Of a stretch of DNA of 64,000 nt, positions 47,620 to 56,009 are shown in pieces. The position numbers and the translations under genes were made by a program. The DNA lies in contig CAZTDY010000007.1 in assembly GCA_964612295.1 (NCBI GenBank), positions 1-64,000 of the forward strand, in the 5' to 3' direction. The notes beneath the pieces were generated by a model. It did not search any database. It was not told where the DNA came from and was given only the letters and a program-made list of their open reading frames with translations. This stretch comes from CAYQJL01 sp964612295 (GTDB lineage: Bacteria > Eisenbacteria > RBG-16-71-46 > CAIMUX01 > WJJG01). Position 1 is the stretch's first letter; every line of letters starts with the position of its first letter.

Positions 47620-49240
47620 GGGCCTCACCTCCCAATTCCGCAAGTCGCATCCGGGCGAAGGGCGCCCAGAAGCTCTCGCAGTCCTCCCCCGCGATTCGAC
47701 TCAGATAGGCGCTCGCGCGAACGGGCTCACCCATGGACACCCAGCAGTTGCCCAGCTGGTAGCAGGCCCATTCCCGTTCGACCGCCGGAACGTCCTCGGC
47801 CACGAGTTCCTCATAGATAGCGGCCGCCTCGTCCAATCGTCCCGTGCGATACCGGACGTCGGCGCGCAGCGCCCGGGTGCGACAGTAGAGGGCACCCTTG
47901 GCTCGCGGTTCGAGGCGCTCGAGAAGAAGGTCCGCTTCCGCCCACTGTTCCGATTCCAGCCGAGCCTGCGCATGAATGAAGAGCGCTTTGGGAGACACCT
48001 CCAGCTCGGGGTTGGCATCCAAGGCCATCGCCACCCAGTCGGCGGCTGCGGTCGCCTGCCCGGCGTCTAAGTAGATCTCTCCCATACGCAGGGCTCCCGT
48101 TGCCCACACGTACGGGATGGGGTCCGCCTCGCGCCACACGCGCATGATGTGATCGCTGAGCGCCAGATCCTCCCGAACCTGGGCCTGCGCAAACAGGGTG
48201 GCCATCATCTCGTCGGTGAGGTAGGGCCAGGGACCGGACGTCGGCCTTCGCGCGCCCATTCCGGCCTCCACCTCCCTGCCCAACACGCGCATGACAATCG
48301 ATCGCAGGAGGGTGGACTGTCCCCCCGCGTCCGTATCCGCGTAGAAACGCTCGCAGGTTCGTAGCCGGTCGATGCAGCCGGTGGTGTCGCCGGCGACGTA
48401 CAGCTCCTGCCCGTCTTCCAAGAGTCGCGTGGCCGCCATCTCCCAGGCGGACTGAGGACGATGCGGCGTGCCGCGGATGAAGAGAGAGGAGTCGGCGAGA
48501 AGACTCTCCAGGGTCGCCTGTTCCATGGGGGCCGGCGGCGTGCCCGCCTCCGTCATTTGGGCCGAGGGTGAGAGGTGCTCTTCGGCGGCATCATCGCCGG
48601 CCGCGGTCTGCTCGGTCTCGGTCTGCTCGACCGGTTCGGGTTCGGGCTCGGCGACGGCCTGCTGGGGCGCGGGCTTCGGCTCAGGAGCCGGAGTCACCGC
48701 TTCAGCAGCCGCCTGAGTGGCGGCTGCGCTCTGCCATTGCCCGTCGTGAAAGTGGGGTCCGGCCTGATCGATGCAAAGCTGCCACGACTCGGGCCAGTTC
48801 ACGCCTTCGGGCGCGGAGATCCTGACCCGGACGACTCCGTCTCGCTGCTCCGTGTCGTAGCGACTTCCCCCGCTCAAGACGAGGGTCACGCGCACGACGC
48901 GGTTCTGGGGATCGTTGCTGAACTGACTGGTTCGCAAGAGCTGAACCGGTCCGCTGGGAAGATCCACCGACAGTAGCCCCGGCGCCTCGGCCAGACGGGA
49001 GGTCGCATTCTGCAGGTCGAAGACCAACCGGGACGGATCGGCCATCGGCCAGTGGGCCCAATTCCCGGCGTGGGGAATCTCGAGGAGCCACACGTGAGGC
49101 GAGGCGTGAATGTCCAAGGCGGTCAGCTCCGTGCGTGACGGAGCGGCCTGGGCAACCTGCAGGATCGCGAGACTGCAACCCAAAACCAAGAGGAGGAGGT
49201 TCCTCGGGCAGGTGCCGATTCCTGGGGCGAGAGCCTTCAT
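47600..49240 (-). CDS. Secreted AMIN-like/TPR-repeat protein
   Basis: A 546-residue exported protein with a signal peptide (about 1-32). Residues about 35-160 look like an AMIN-type beta domain (PSRLVFDLQNATSR, VVRVRISAP), which in known proteins binds peptidoglycan or secretin structures. A Pro/Glu-rich linker (about 170-245) leads to helical repeats of tetratricopeptide type (about 255-540; for example TRALRADVRYRTGRLDEAAA). Translation is coupled to both neighbours by overlaps (four bases with the CheB-like gene, 20 with the kinase). It could report envelope or basal-body status to the kinase; that is inference. Confidence 0.78.
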   Translation of the reverse strand: MKALAPGIGTCPRNLLLLVLGCSLAILQVAQAAPSRTELTALDIHASPHVWLLEIPHAGNWAHWPMADPSRLVFDLQNATSRLAEAPGLLSVDLPSGPVQLLRTSQFSNDPQNRVVRVTLVLSGGSRYDTEQRDGVVRVRISAPEGVNWPESWQLCIDQAGPHFHDGQWQSAAATQAAAEAVTPAPEPKPAPQQAVAEPEPEPVEQTETEQTAAGDDAAEEHLSPSAQMTEAGTPPAPMEQATLESLLADSSLFIRGTPHRPQSAWEMAATRLLEDGQELYVAGDTTGCIDRLRTCERFYADTDAGGQSTLLRSIVMRVLGREVEAGMGARRPTSGPWPYLTDEMMATLFAQAQVREDLALSDHIMRVWREADPIPYVWATGALRMGEIYLDAGQATAAADWVAMALDANPELEVSPKALFIHAQARLESEQWAEADLLLERLEPRAKGALYCRTRALRADVRYRTGRLDEAAAIYEELVAEDVPAVEREWACYQLGNCWVSMGEPVRASAYLSRIAGEDCESFWAPFARMRLAELGGEARVATNQ

Positions 49241-50319
49241 GAGCTTCTCCTTAGAAGACCATCCGTGGCCAGCTGGGGAAACGCGAGCACGCGCTGTGAA
49301 TCCAGTTCCGGCGACAGGCTGTGCCAGGCGTCACGGACGGCTTGAACGTGCAGCAGGACGAGTTGATCGCGGGCCAGAAGCTGGACGAGCGGCGTCAGCA
49401 TGGTGGGCCCGGGCAGTTCAGTGAGAAGAACGGCCAGGCTCCCCGGGGGGGCATCCTGAAGCCGTTCGAGTTGGGCGCAGGAGGACCGTTCTTCATCCAC
49501 GAGACGGTTCGGGCCCCAACCGGCGATCGTTCCGCCGTCGTCCGGCTTGCCGCCCTGCGACACCTCCAGGACGGAGCGTCCGGGCAAGAGCCGCCACTGG
49601 CCGCAGCGAACCCTCTCCGTCTTTTCCAATTCGAGAACGGCGCGATTCCAGCGTCGCGAAAGAGCCTCCTGCAGTGCGGGGCCGAAGCTGGCGGCGTGCG
49701 GCAGTCGCACGACCAGCGGACTTGCGGATTGATCGGGCAGAAGGAGACTGCCAAAAAGTCTCGCGGTGGTATTCGTATTCCCCATCGCCAGGGTGAGGCG
49801 GCGCCGCCCGGGAAGAAGGTCGGAGTAGGCGCAGCCGACCTGAACCCGGTCGTCGGAAGCATCGAGCCTGAGCCACCGGCAGGAACTCTGGATGGCCGGT
49901 CCTTCGGCGGCGGGTTGCAGGACCAACGCGGTCTTTCTCAAGAAGGGGCGATGGCCCATCGCCAGGCGCAGCGAACCCTGACGCCGGCGTTTGTGCCAGA
50001 CATCGGCGGCCCCGGCCAGCAAACCCTCCACCGCCAGGCGCGCGTCGTCGCGGCTGTCCTGGGCGGTGAGGACCACCGGGATCTGGCTGCCGCGCAAGGT
50101 GCGCAGAGCCGTCAGGGCGTCGAACTGCGGGAGATTGACGTCCGAAATCAGCAAGTCCGGGCTCTGGTAGTCGAGCCGGCGCAGGAGTTCGCGACCCGAC
50201 GCGAACCCGTGGACTTCGCAGGGGTCTGGAGAATCCGTCATCCACTCGCGGACCTGATCGACAATCGTTCTCGTGGTGTCGGCCACGAAGATGACCCCAT
50301 ACTCGGATGAAGGCTTCAC
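49237..50319 (-). CDS. CheB-like protein: receiver plus degenerate methylesterase domain
   Basis: A 360-residue protein. Residues 1-125 are a receiver with Asp60 (LLISDVNLPQFDAL), and GAADVWHKR (about 103-111) is the equivalent of the CheB GAVDFVxKP. Residues about 170-355 follow the order of the CheB methylesterase: PLVVRLPHAASFGPALQEAL matches the PIVIVQHMP...F region, and LLPGRSVLEV matches LPGxxYIAPG. The catalytic signatures are lost: AMGNTNT replaces GASTGG, RLPHA replaces QHMP, and LLTELPGP (298-305) replaces LTGMGxDG. It is probably not an active methylesterase. GTG start overlaps the gene above by four bases. Confidence 0.72.
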   Translation of the reverse strand: MKPSSEYGVIFVADTTRTIVDQVREWMTDSPDPCEVHGFASGRELLRRLDYQSPDLLISDVNLPQFDALTALRTLRGSQIPVVLTAQDSRDDARLAVEGLLAGAADVWHKRRRQGSLRLAMGHRPFLRKTALVLQPAAEGPAIQSSCRWLRLDASDDRVQVGCAYSDLLPGRRRLTLAMGNTNTTARLFGSLLLPDQSASPLVVRLPHAASFGPALQEALSRRWNRAVLELEKTERVRCGQWRLLPGRSVLEVSQGGKPDDGGTIAGWGPNRLVDEERSSCAQLERLQDAPPGSLAVLLTELPGPTMLTPLVQLLARDQLVLLHVQAVRDAWHSLSPELDSQRVLAFPQLATDGLLRRSS

Positions 50320-50618
50320 TCCGGATTCCCCTCCTTGGCAGGACCGGCCGCCTCGGGGCTGCGCATCAGGGCCTGCATGGCTTCCGTCAAACCGAGGCCG
50401 ACTTCGTCGGGGCTCATCGAGAGTGCGCTCGCCAACTCCGCCACCCCGAGACCCTCGAGGTAGCGCAGGGCAAGCAAGAGCCTGAGTCTCTCGGGGAGGC
50501 TCTCGAGCCGTTGGGCGAGCAGCTGGCGTTGCTCGTCGTTGGGCAACAGGTCGAAACGAACGGACGGGTCCTCATCCGTTGCCGGCCGCTTGGCTTCCTG
50601 CGGCTGTTCCAGAGACAT
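50316..50618 (-). CDS. Orphan sigma region-4-like small protein
   Basis: A 100-residue protein. Residues about 33-85 match the fold pattern of sigma-70 region 4: LPERLRLLLALRYLEGLGVA, then ELASALSMSPDEVGLGL. No region 2 or 3 is present. The expected recognition helix is poor in basic residues (SPDEVGLGLTEAMQALM), so direct promoter binding is doubtful. GGAGGAGG lies ahead of the ATG. It is the first gene of the regulatory operon, behind the sigma-54 promoter at 50722-50737, and overlaps the CheB-like gene. Confidence 0.7.
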   Translation of the reverse strand: MSLEQPQEAKRPATDEDPSVRFDLLPNDEQRQLLAQRLESLPERLRLLLALRYLEGLGVAELASALSMSPDEVGLGLTEAMQALMRSPEAAGPAKEGNPE

Positions 50619-50721
50619 GGCGCTGTCCTCCTCCTCTCCGACCCCCTCTGAAGGGGGACACGGCAGACCGTTCCTGGCCCGCGCCGTCCGTGGGCAGGCC
50701 TACCGGTCCGAAGAGAACCTG

Positions 50722-50737
50722 TGCAACCCGTGTGCCA
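50722..50737 (-). promoter_or_regulatory. Sigma-54 promoter of the 50618-45003 regulatory operon
   Basis: The minus strand reads TGGCACACGGGTTGCA, a full match to TGGCAC-N5-TTGCA, about 105 bases ahead of the sigma4-like gene. The -24 GG and -12 GC have ten-base spacing. This is the strongest promoter in the window. Confidence 0.85.
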
Positions 50738-50772
50738 GCGTCACTGCGGGGCCAAGGGCTGGAGGCGACAGG

Positions 50773-50826
50773 TAGATATCGCCTGAGACATGGGAGGTAA
50801 CCGCTAGATATCAGGCAGGTTACGAA
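50773..50826. promoter_or_regulatory. Putative upstream activator sites (TAGATATC repeat and dyads)
   Basis: TAGATATC occurs at 50773-50780 and 50805-50812, 32 bases apart (about three helical turns). GCCTGA (50781-50786) pairs with TCAGGC (50811-50816), and GGTAACC (50796-50802) is mirrored by GGTTAC (50818-50823). They lie about 36-90 bases upstream of the sigma-54 promoter, a place where NtrC-type activators bind. Confidence 0.45.
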
Positions 50827-51052
50827 CGGCGCCCTTGTCTGGCCCCGGCACATGTGCGGCCGACACTCGGTTTGGAGCAAACGAAAACCGAGCCCGGGTG
50901 CGGGAGATGCTACGCCGGGGTGGTCAAACTCTGGCCGGGGGGGAAGCGCCCCCGCGGTACGGCGGGAGCCCTCTTGCGGGCGTGCTACAATGGCTCAACC
51001 TTGCGCTTGATGGGCGAAAGCTAGCGCGAATTGGGCAATTGGAGGGAGAGAG

Positions 51053-52709
51053 ATGAAGCTGGCAGTCCCCGGGCATCTGCGATATCTGGTCGTCCTCTTC
51101 TGCGCCTTCTTCGTGTGCGCCACGGAACCCGCCCTACCCCAGACCAGTCTTCTGGACAACGGCGTGCTTCGCGTCGGTATCGACCTGTCCCGCGGCGGCG
51201 CGATCTACTACCTGAGCGAGTATGGGTCCAGCAATAGCGTGATCAACATTCACGATCTCGGCCGGTACGTACAGCAATCCTACTACTCCGGCCCCGAGCC
51301 GTTCATACCAGAGGGTGCCACTCAACACCCAGGGTATGCGGGCTGGGGCTGGAATCCTGTCCAGGCGGGTGATGTCTACGGCAACAGGTCACAGGTGCTC
51401 GACGAGAGCAACGACGGAACCTCGCTGTACGTCAAATGCATACCCAAGCAGTGGGCCGCTCGACGACGTCGATTCGGAGAGCACCATGGAGACCTGGATC
51501 ACCCTCGAGGCGAACCGGGTGCATGTCCGCAATCGACTGGTCAATTCCCGGAGCGACACGACAAGATACGGTGGACGCCATCAGGAGCTTCCGGCGGTGT
51601 ACACGATCGGCACGCTGCACAGGCTCTTCACCTACACGGGAACAGCCCCCTACACGGGCGACGATCTCACCCAGATCACCAACAACGGGCCACCGTGGGA
51701 ATACTGGACCAGCACCGAGAACTGGTCGGCGCTGGTCGATGATACGGACTGGGGCCTGGGCGTCCATCATCCCGGCGCCTACCTCACCGTGGGCGGTTTC
51801 CACGGTGTACCGGGCGTGGGCGGCCCCTACCACAACAACACGGGGTACATCTCACCCTTGCACATCGATCTTCTGGATCACGACATCGTCTACGACTATC
51901 AATACACGCTGATCCTCGGCGACCTTCACGGCGACATCCGCAGCTATGCCACTACCCACGCGCCGGCCCCGGGGCCCTGCCTTTCCTTTGGCCAGGATCG
52001 TCAGCACTGCATGCCGAACCACCTGACTGATCATGCGCCTCCCTTTGCCGGCTTCTGGCGTCTGGTTCTTGACCACAATGACCCGCAGATCATGTGCCCG
52101 CCGGCTCTCTGGGATGCGATTGACGTGCCGGAGGTCTTCATCAGGGGCGCCTACAGCACGCAGGGTACCCAGGCGGAGATCTTCTTCGCGGGGCAGGACG
52201 GGGTCTTCAGTGGCGACAAGAGGCTTCAGTTCACCGTCATCCCGGACGGTGCGGTCCACACCTATGCTGTGGACCTGTCGTCCCATCCGCTGTACACTGG
52301 GTTCATCTCGCGCCTGCGTCTTGATCCCCTCCAGGGTCAGGCGCCAGGCGATCAGGTGGATCTGTACGCCCTGACGACCCAGTCGTGGGCAGATGTCCCC
52401 GACGGTCCGGATTCGCAGGATGCGGCACCCGCTGTCGTGCTGGGCACCGTTTCACCCAACCCGTTCAATCCACACACGACGATCCAGTATCGATTGAGTT
52501 CGCCGGCGAGGGTTGACCTGAACATCCTCGACCCGGCCGGCCGCCTGGTTCGCACACTCGTGACCGGAGTGGAAAAAACACGCGGAGTGCACGAAATCGC
52601 CTGGGACGGGCGGGATTCATCCGGCGGGCAGCTGACCTCGGGGGCCTACTACATCCAGCTGCGCCACCAAGGCGGTACAGAGACCATGAAGATGATCCTC
52701 GCACGATAG
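51053..52709 (+). pseudogene. Frameshifted secreted protein with C-terminal FlgD-type Ig domain
   Basis: The only plus-strand gene. The first frame gives a signal peptide (about 1-30) and LLDNGVLRVGIDLSRGGAIY onwards to about base 51452; the second frame continues LDDVDSESTMETWITLEAN to the end. Removing one G from the GGG at 51453-51455 joins them as KQWPLDDVD, giving about 551 residues. The C-terminal ~85 residues are a FlgD-Ig/sorting module (SPNPFNPHTTIQYRLSSPAR, GRLVRTL, IAWDGRDSSGGQLTSGAYYI). The main domain is not recognised. It may be a real pseudogene or a sequencing error. It separates two regulator pairs. Confidence 0.8.
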
Positions 52710-52745
52710 TCTCAGACCCTGAGCGAATGAAAGCGCGGCCCGCCC

Positions 52746-54182
52746 CTACGACTCCGGCGCGGGCGTGGGCTCGGGTTCGGCGATGCTGTAGTCCTTGACT
52801 TTGGCCCGCAGGGTCTGCCGGGAGATGCCCAGAGCTTCGGCCGCGCGGGTCTTGTTCCCGCCAAGCTGCTGCAGGGCATGCTGGATGGCGACCTTCTCGA
52901 CCTCATCCAGGGTGGGCACCCGACCGGGGATGAAGAGCGTATCGCGTGAGCCGCTCGTCCGAGGGCCGCTCAGGTTGAGGCAGATGTGCTCGGGCAGGTC
53001 GGGTACGTCGATGCGATCTCCGCTCCCCATCAGGACGACGCGTTCCATCAGATTCTTCAGCTCGCGAACGTTGCCCGGCCAGTTGTAGGAGAGAAGGAGC
53101 TCCATCGCGGGGTCGGTGACTCCCTGTACCTGGCGGCCGATCTCGCGGTTGTAGTGGTCGAGGAAGGTCTTGACCAGCGGGGCGATGTCATCGCGCCGGT
53201 CTCGCAGGGGCGGCACGAAGATCGGGATGACCGTCAGACGGTAGTAGAGATCCTCCCGGAAGTTGCCGGCCTCGACCTCACTGAAGAGGTCGCGATTGGT
53301 GGCAGCGAGAATCCGGACCTTCACACTGATCGGGTCGGTCCCCCCCACCTGCCGGAAGGTCTTCGACTCGAGCACCTTCAGGAGCTTTGCCTGCAGCTTG
53401 AGCGGCATCTCCGCGATTTCGTCCAGGAACAGCGTGCCGCCGTCCGCCATCGAGAAGAGCCCCTGCTTGTCGTTCTTTGCATCGGTGAAGGCACCCCGGA
53501 CATGGCCGAACAGCTCGCTCTCGAGCAGGTTCTCGGGCACCGCGCTGCAGTTCAGGTCGACAAACGGGCCGGCGGCCACCTCGCTGTAGAGATGGATTTG
53601 ACGCGCCACCAGTTCCTTGCCCGATCCGGTCTCCCCGCGAATCAGCACGGTGGCCGTCCGGCTGCGGGCGACCTTCTTCACGTTCTCGAGCATCTGCCGC
53701 ACCCGGTCGCTGGAGCCGAAGACCACGCCGGCGTCGAGATCGCGCCTCTGCTGAGCGCGCAATTGGCGCACTTCACGGGTCAGCTCCATGGTGGACAGCG
53801 CGTTTCGAATGAGGAGCTGAAGCTGGTGAAGATCGAGCGGCTTGGCGATGTACTGGAAACAGCCCAGGCGCGTCGCTTCCACGGCCGACTCGAATTTGCC
53901 GAAGGCCGTCATCATGATCACGATCGTCTCGGAGTATTCATCCTTGATGCGCTTGAGAATATCGAGACCGCTCTCCTGGGTCGCACTGAGCCGCTGATCG
54001 AGAAGCACCAGGTCGACATCGTCACCCGCGAGGACGTCGAAGCACTCGTCGCCGCCGATCGCGGTCGACACGCGGGTCGATTCACTCTCCAGCGCTTCGG
54101 ACAGACTGATCCGAATCGACTCTTCGTCATCCACCACCAAGATGTGCGTCGTTGCCGCCGTCTTACTCTTTTCTGCGCTCAC
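52746..54182 (-). CDS. NtrC-family response regulator with GAFTDA variant
   Basis: A 478-residue enhancer-binding protein: receiver (about 12-125, Asp62 in LVLLDQRLSA), AAA+ domain with Walker A GETGSGKE, Walker B GGTLFLDEIAEMP, and a Fis-type HTH (GGNKTRAAEALGISRQTLRA). The sigma-54 contact loop reads GAFTDA, not GAFTGA. The receiver and AAA+ domains are otherwise complete. Its start overlaps the kinase gene at 54163-55839 by 20 bases. Confidence 0.94.
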   Translation of the reverse strand: MSAEKSKTAATTHILVVDDEESIRISLSEALESESTRVSTAIGGDECFDVLAGDDVDLVLLDQRLSATQESGLDILKRIKDEYSETIVIMMTAFGKFESAVEATRLGCFQYIAKPLDLHQLQLLIRNALSTMELTREVRQLRAQQRRDLDAGVVFGSSDRVRQMLENVKKVARSRTATVLIRGETGSGKELVARQIHLYSEVAAGPFVDLNCSAVPENLLESELFGHVRGAFTDAKNDKQGLFSMADGGTLFLDEIAEMPLKLQAKLLKVLESKTFRQVGGTDPISVKVRILAATNRDLFSEVEAGNFREDLYYRLTVIPIFVPPLRDRRDDIAPLVKTFLDHYNREIGRQVQGVTDPAMELLLSYNWPGNVRELKNLMERVVLMGSGDRIDVPDLPEHICLNLSGPRTSGSRDTLFIPGRVPTLDEVEKVAIQHALQQLGGNKTRAAEALGISRQTLRAKVKDYSIAEPEPTPAPES

Positions 54183-55839
54183 CTTGCCTCCGTTCGACCG
54201 GCAGGTCGACTTCGAATACGGTTCCTTTGCCTTCCACGCTGCGTACTGAGATAAACCCGCCGTGCTCCAACAGAATCGACTGAGACACCGACAGCCCCAG
54301 CCCCGTCCCCTCGGAGCGGGTGGTGAAGAACGGGTCGAAGATCCGAGGAAGCACCTCCTCGGGGATCCCGCCGCCCGTATCCTGCACGCTCACGCGCACG
54401 AAACGCGCCTGCGGTCCCTCGCTCGGCACATGGACGCGATCGGTGGCCCGGCGTCCCAAACGGCGCCGCAGATGGAGCCGGCGGCGCACCACGCCCACCT
54501 CCAACGAAAGGAGCCCACCGTCGGTCATCGCCTGGCCGGCGTTGCGGACCAGGTTTTGAAGCACCTGCCGAATCTGCTCCGGGTCGATGTAGATGGGCGG
54601 GATCGTCCCGCTCACCCGCAGGTCGACTCTGATCCCTTGGCCTTCGCAAACCGGTCCTTCCATCTGCATCAGATCGCGGACCAGTTGATCGACGTGCGTT
54701 TCGCGCAAGGATGGCGGTCCCGGCCGCGCAAACCTGAGCATGCTGGTGATGATGCGCTCTAAGCGCTGCGTCTCCCGGAGGATCAGGTCGATCATCTTGC
54801 GGCTCTTCTCATCCTCCGCAAAACGCATCTGGAGCACCTGAGCGCAGTTGGCGATACCGGTCAGCGGATTGCGGATCTCGTGGGCCGCACCGGCGGCGAG
54901 TTCGCCGATAACCGCCAGGCGTTCCCGGCGGCGCGACTCCTGATCGAAGGCGCGCTCCTCGGCCAAGCCGCGGAAGAGACCGATCAACCCGCGGACATTC
55001 CCGCGCCGGTCCAGGATGGCGTTCATGCGCAGGGCGACCGGTTTGTCCTGGCCGTCGCGATCGGTGACGTAGAACTCGATCTCACCGAGTTCCCCCGCGA
55101 GACCCCGCAGCAGAGGATGGTCTCCTTCGACCGCCGGCCGCAGGATGCGCGCGCAGTCGGCGCCGATGGCCTCCGCGGGTTCGATCCCCAGTAGCCGCCC
55201 TCCCACTTCGCTCAGGTAGGTGACCCGGCCTTGAAGATCGATCGCGATGACGGCGCGTTCCTCGACCCGGGTCAGAGCGGAGCTGAATCCCCAGAGTGCG
55301 GTGGTCTGCCGCCGGAGCCGCCAATGGTGCAGAATGACCTCGACCAGATCGTCGGCGGCCTCGTCGGTCGGGGCGCCCAGCGAACCGGCACCACCCCGCG
55401 AGGCGGCCGATTCGTGAAAGGGATGCGCCTCCTCGGCGGACAGGAGGATCCCCAGTCCCTGGCCCCGATCGCGGTAGAAGCGGGCTCCCAGGCGCAGATC
55501 CTCGGGCCAGCTGGGAAGCTGGGTGCGCAGCGATCCGGCCTCGTAGTGGCGACGCGACTCGACCGTGTTCCAGAGCAGAGCCGATTCCATGACCTCGAGA
55601 AGCTGGGGCCCGACCCCCTCGGCCGGCAACGTCCCCCCGAGATAGTGGGCCACCCCGTGTCCATCGAGGGCGAGCAGCCCGAATCGCGTGGCGCCCGCGG
55701 CGCTCGCTCCCCCCTCCAAGAGATCGCCGATCCAGTCGGGATCACCGAGCCAGTCTCCGGAATCGATCAGGTTCGGAGAAATCTCAGCCTCGCCGCCTAG
55801 GGCTTCGGCCTGCCAGCGTACGTCGGTTTCAGGTTTCAA
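54163..55839 (-). CDS. PAS histidine kinase with Arg-rich insertion, partner of the GAFTDA regulator
   Basis: A 558-residue soluble kinase. The N-terminal ~170 residues are of unknown type, followed by a PAS domain (about 190-310, VIAIDLQGRVTYLSEVGGRL), the H box AAGAAHEIRNPLTG and the HATPase domain (NLVRNAGQAM, DTGGGIPEE, GTGLGLSVSQSILLE). An Arg-rich insertion of about 30 residues (around RRRLHLRRRLGRRATDRVHV) lies between the N box and G1. The start is a TTG at 55839 with GGAGGTG about 11 bases upstream. Confidence 0.9.
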   Translation of the reverse strand: MKPETDVRWQAEALGGEAEISPNLIDSGDWLGDPDWIGDLLEGGASAAGATRFGLLALDGHGVAHYLGGTLPAEGVGPQLLEVMESALLWNTVESRRHYEAGSLRTQLPSWPEDLRLGARFYRDRGQGLGILLSAEEAHPFHESAASRGGAGSLGAPTDEAADDLVEVILHHWRLRRQTTALWGFSSALTRVEERAVIAIDLQGRVTYLSEVGGRLLGIEPAEAIGADCARILRPAVEGDHPLLRGLAGELGEIEFYVTDRDGQDKPVALRMNAILDRRGNVRGLIGLFRGLAEERAFDQESRRRERLAVIGELAAGAAHEIRNPLTGIANCAQVLQMRFAEDEKSRKMIDLILRETQRLERIITSMLRFARPGPPSLRETHVDQLVRDLMQMEGPVCEGQGIRVDLRVSGTIPPIYIDPEQIRQVLQNLVRNAGQAMTDGGLLSLEVGVVRRRLHLRRRLGRRATDRVHVPSEGPQARFVRVSVQDTGGGIPEEVLPRIFDPFFTTRSEGTGLGLSVSQSILLEHGGFISVRSVEGKGTVFEVDLPVERRQGERRKE

Positions 55840-55934
55840 AATGGGGAAACACCTCCGGCTTGGCTCTCGGTTGCCCAGGCGTCACTTCATGACCGGGAGG
55901 ATCTGGGCTAAGGCGCACTCTGGCACCTGTATCG

Positions 55935-55963
55935 ATGCTAGCAGCGGCTGGAAATGCCTACAA
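55935..55963 (-). promoter_or_regulatory. Possible sigma-70 promoter for the kinase gene
   Basis: On the minus strand TTGTAG, 17 bases, TAGCAT lies about 95 bases ahead of the kinase start, in a 170-base gap (55840-56009). Matches to consensus are modest (3/6 and 4/6). Confidence 0.25.
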
Positions 55964-56009
55964 GGGCCTGATGGCTGGAGATCGGTAGAGCGGCCGGCGG
56001 CACCGAGGG

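Larger units (their letters stand above)
50619..51052. other. Divergent control region between the regulatory operon and the plus-strand gene
   Basis: No gene is seen in 434 bases. It holds the sigma-54 promoter at 50722-50737 (minus), a TAGATATC repeat and overlapping dyads at 50773-50826, and the GGAGGGAGAG ribosome site just before 51053 (plus). TACAAT at about 50986-50991 could be part of a plus-strand promoter, but no good -35 box pairs with it. Confidence 0.6.

Noticed and set aside
50986..50991. TACAAT as -10 box for the plus-strand gene
   Set aside because: No acceptable -35 box lies 16-18 bases upstream.
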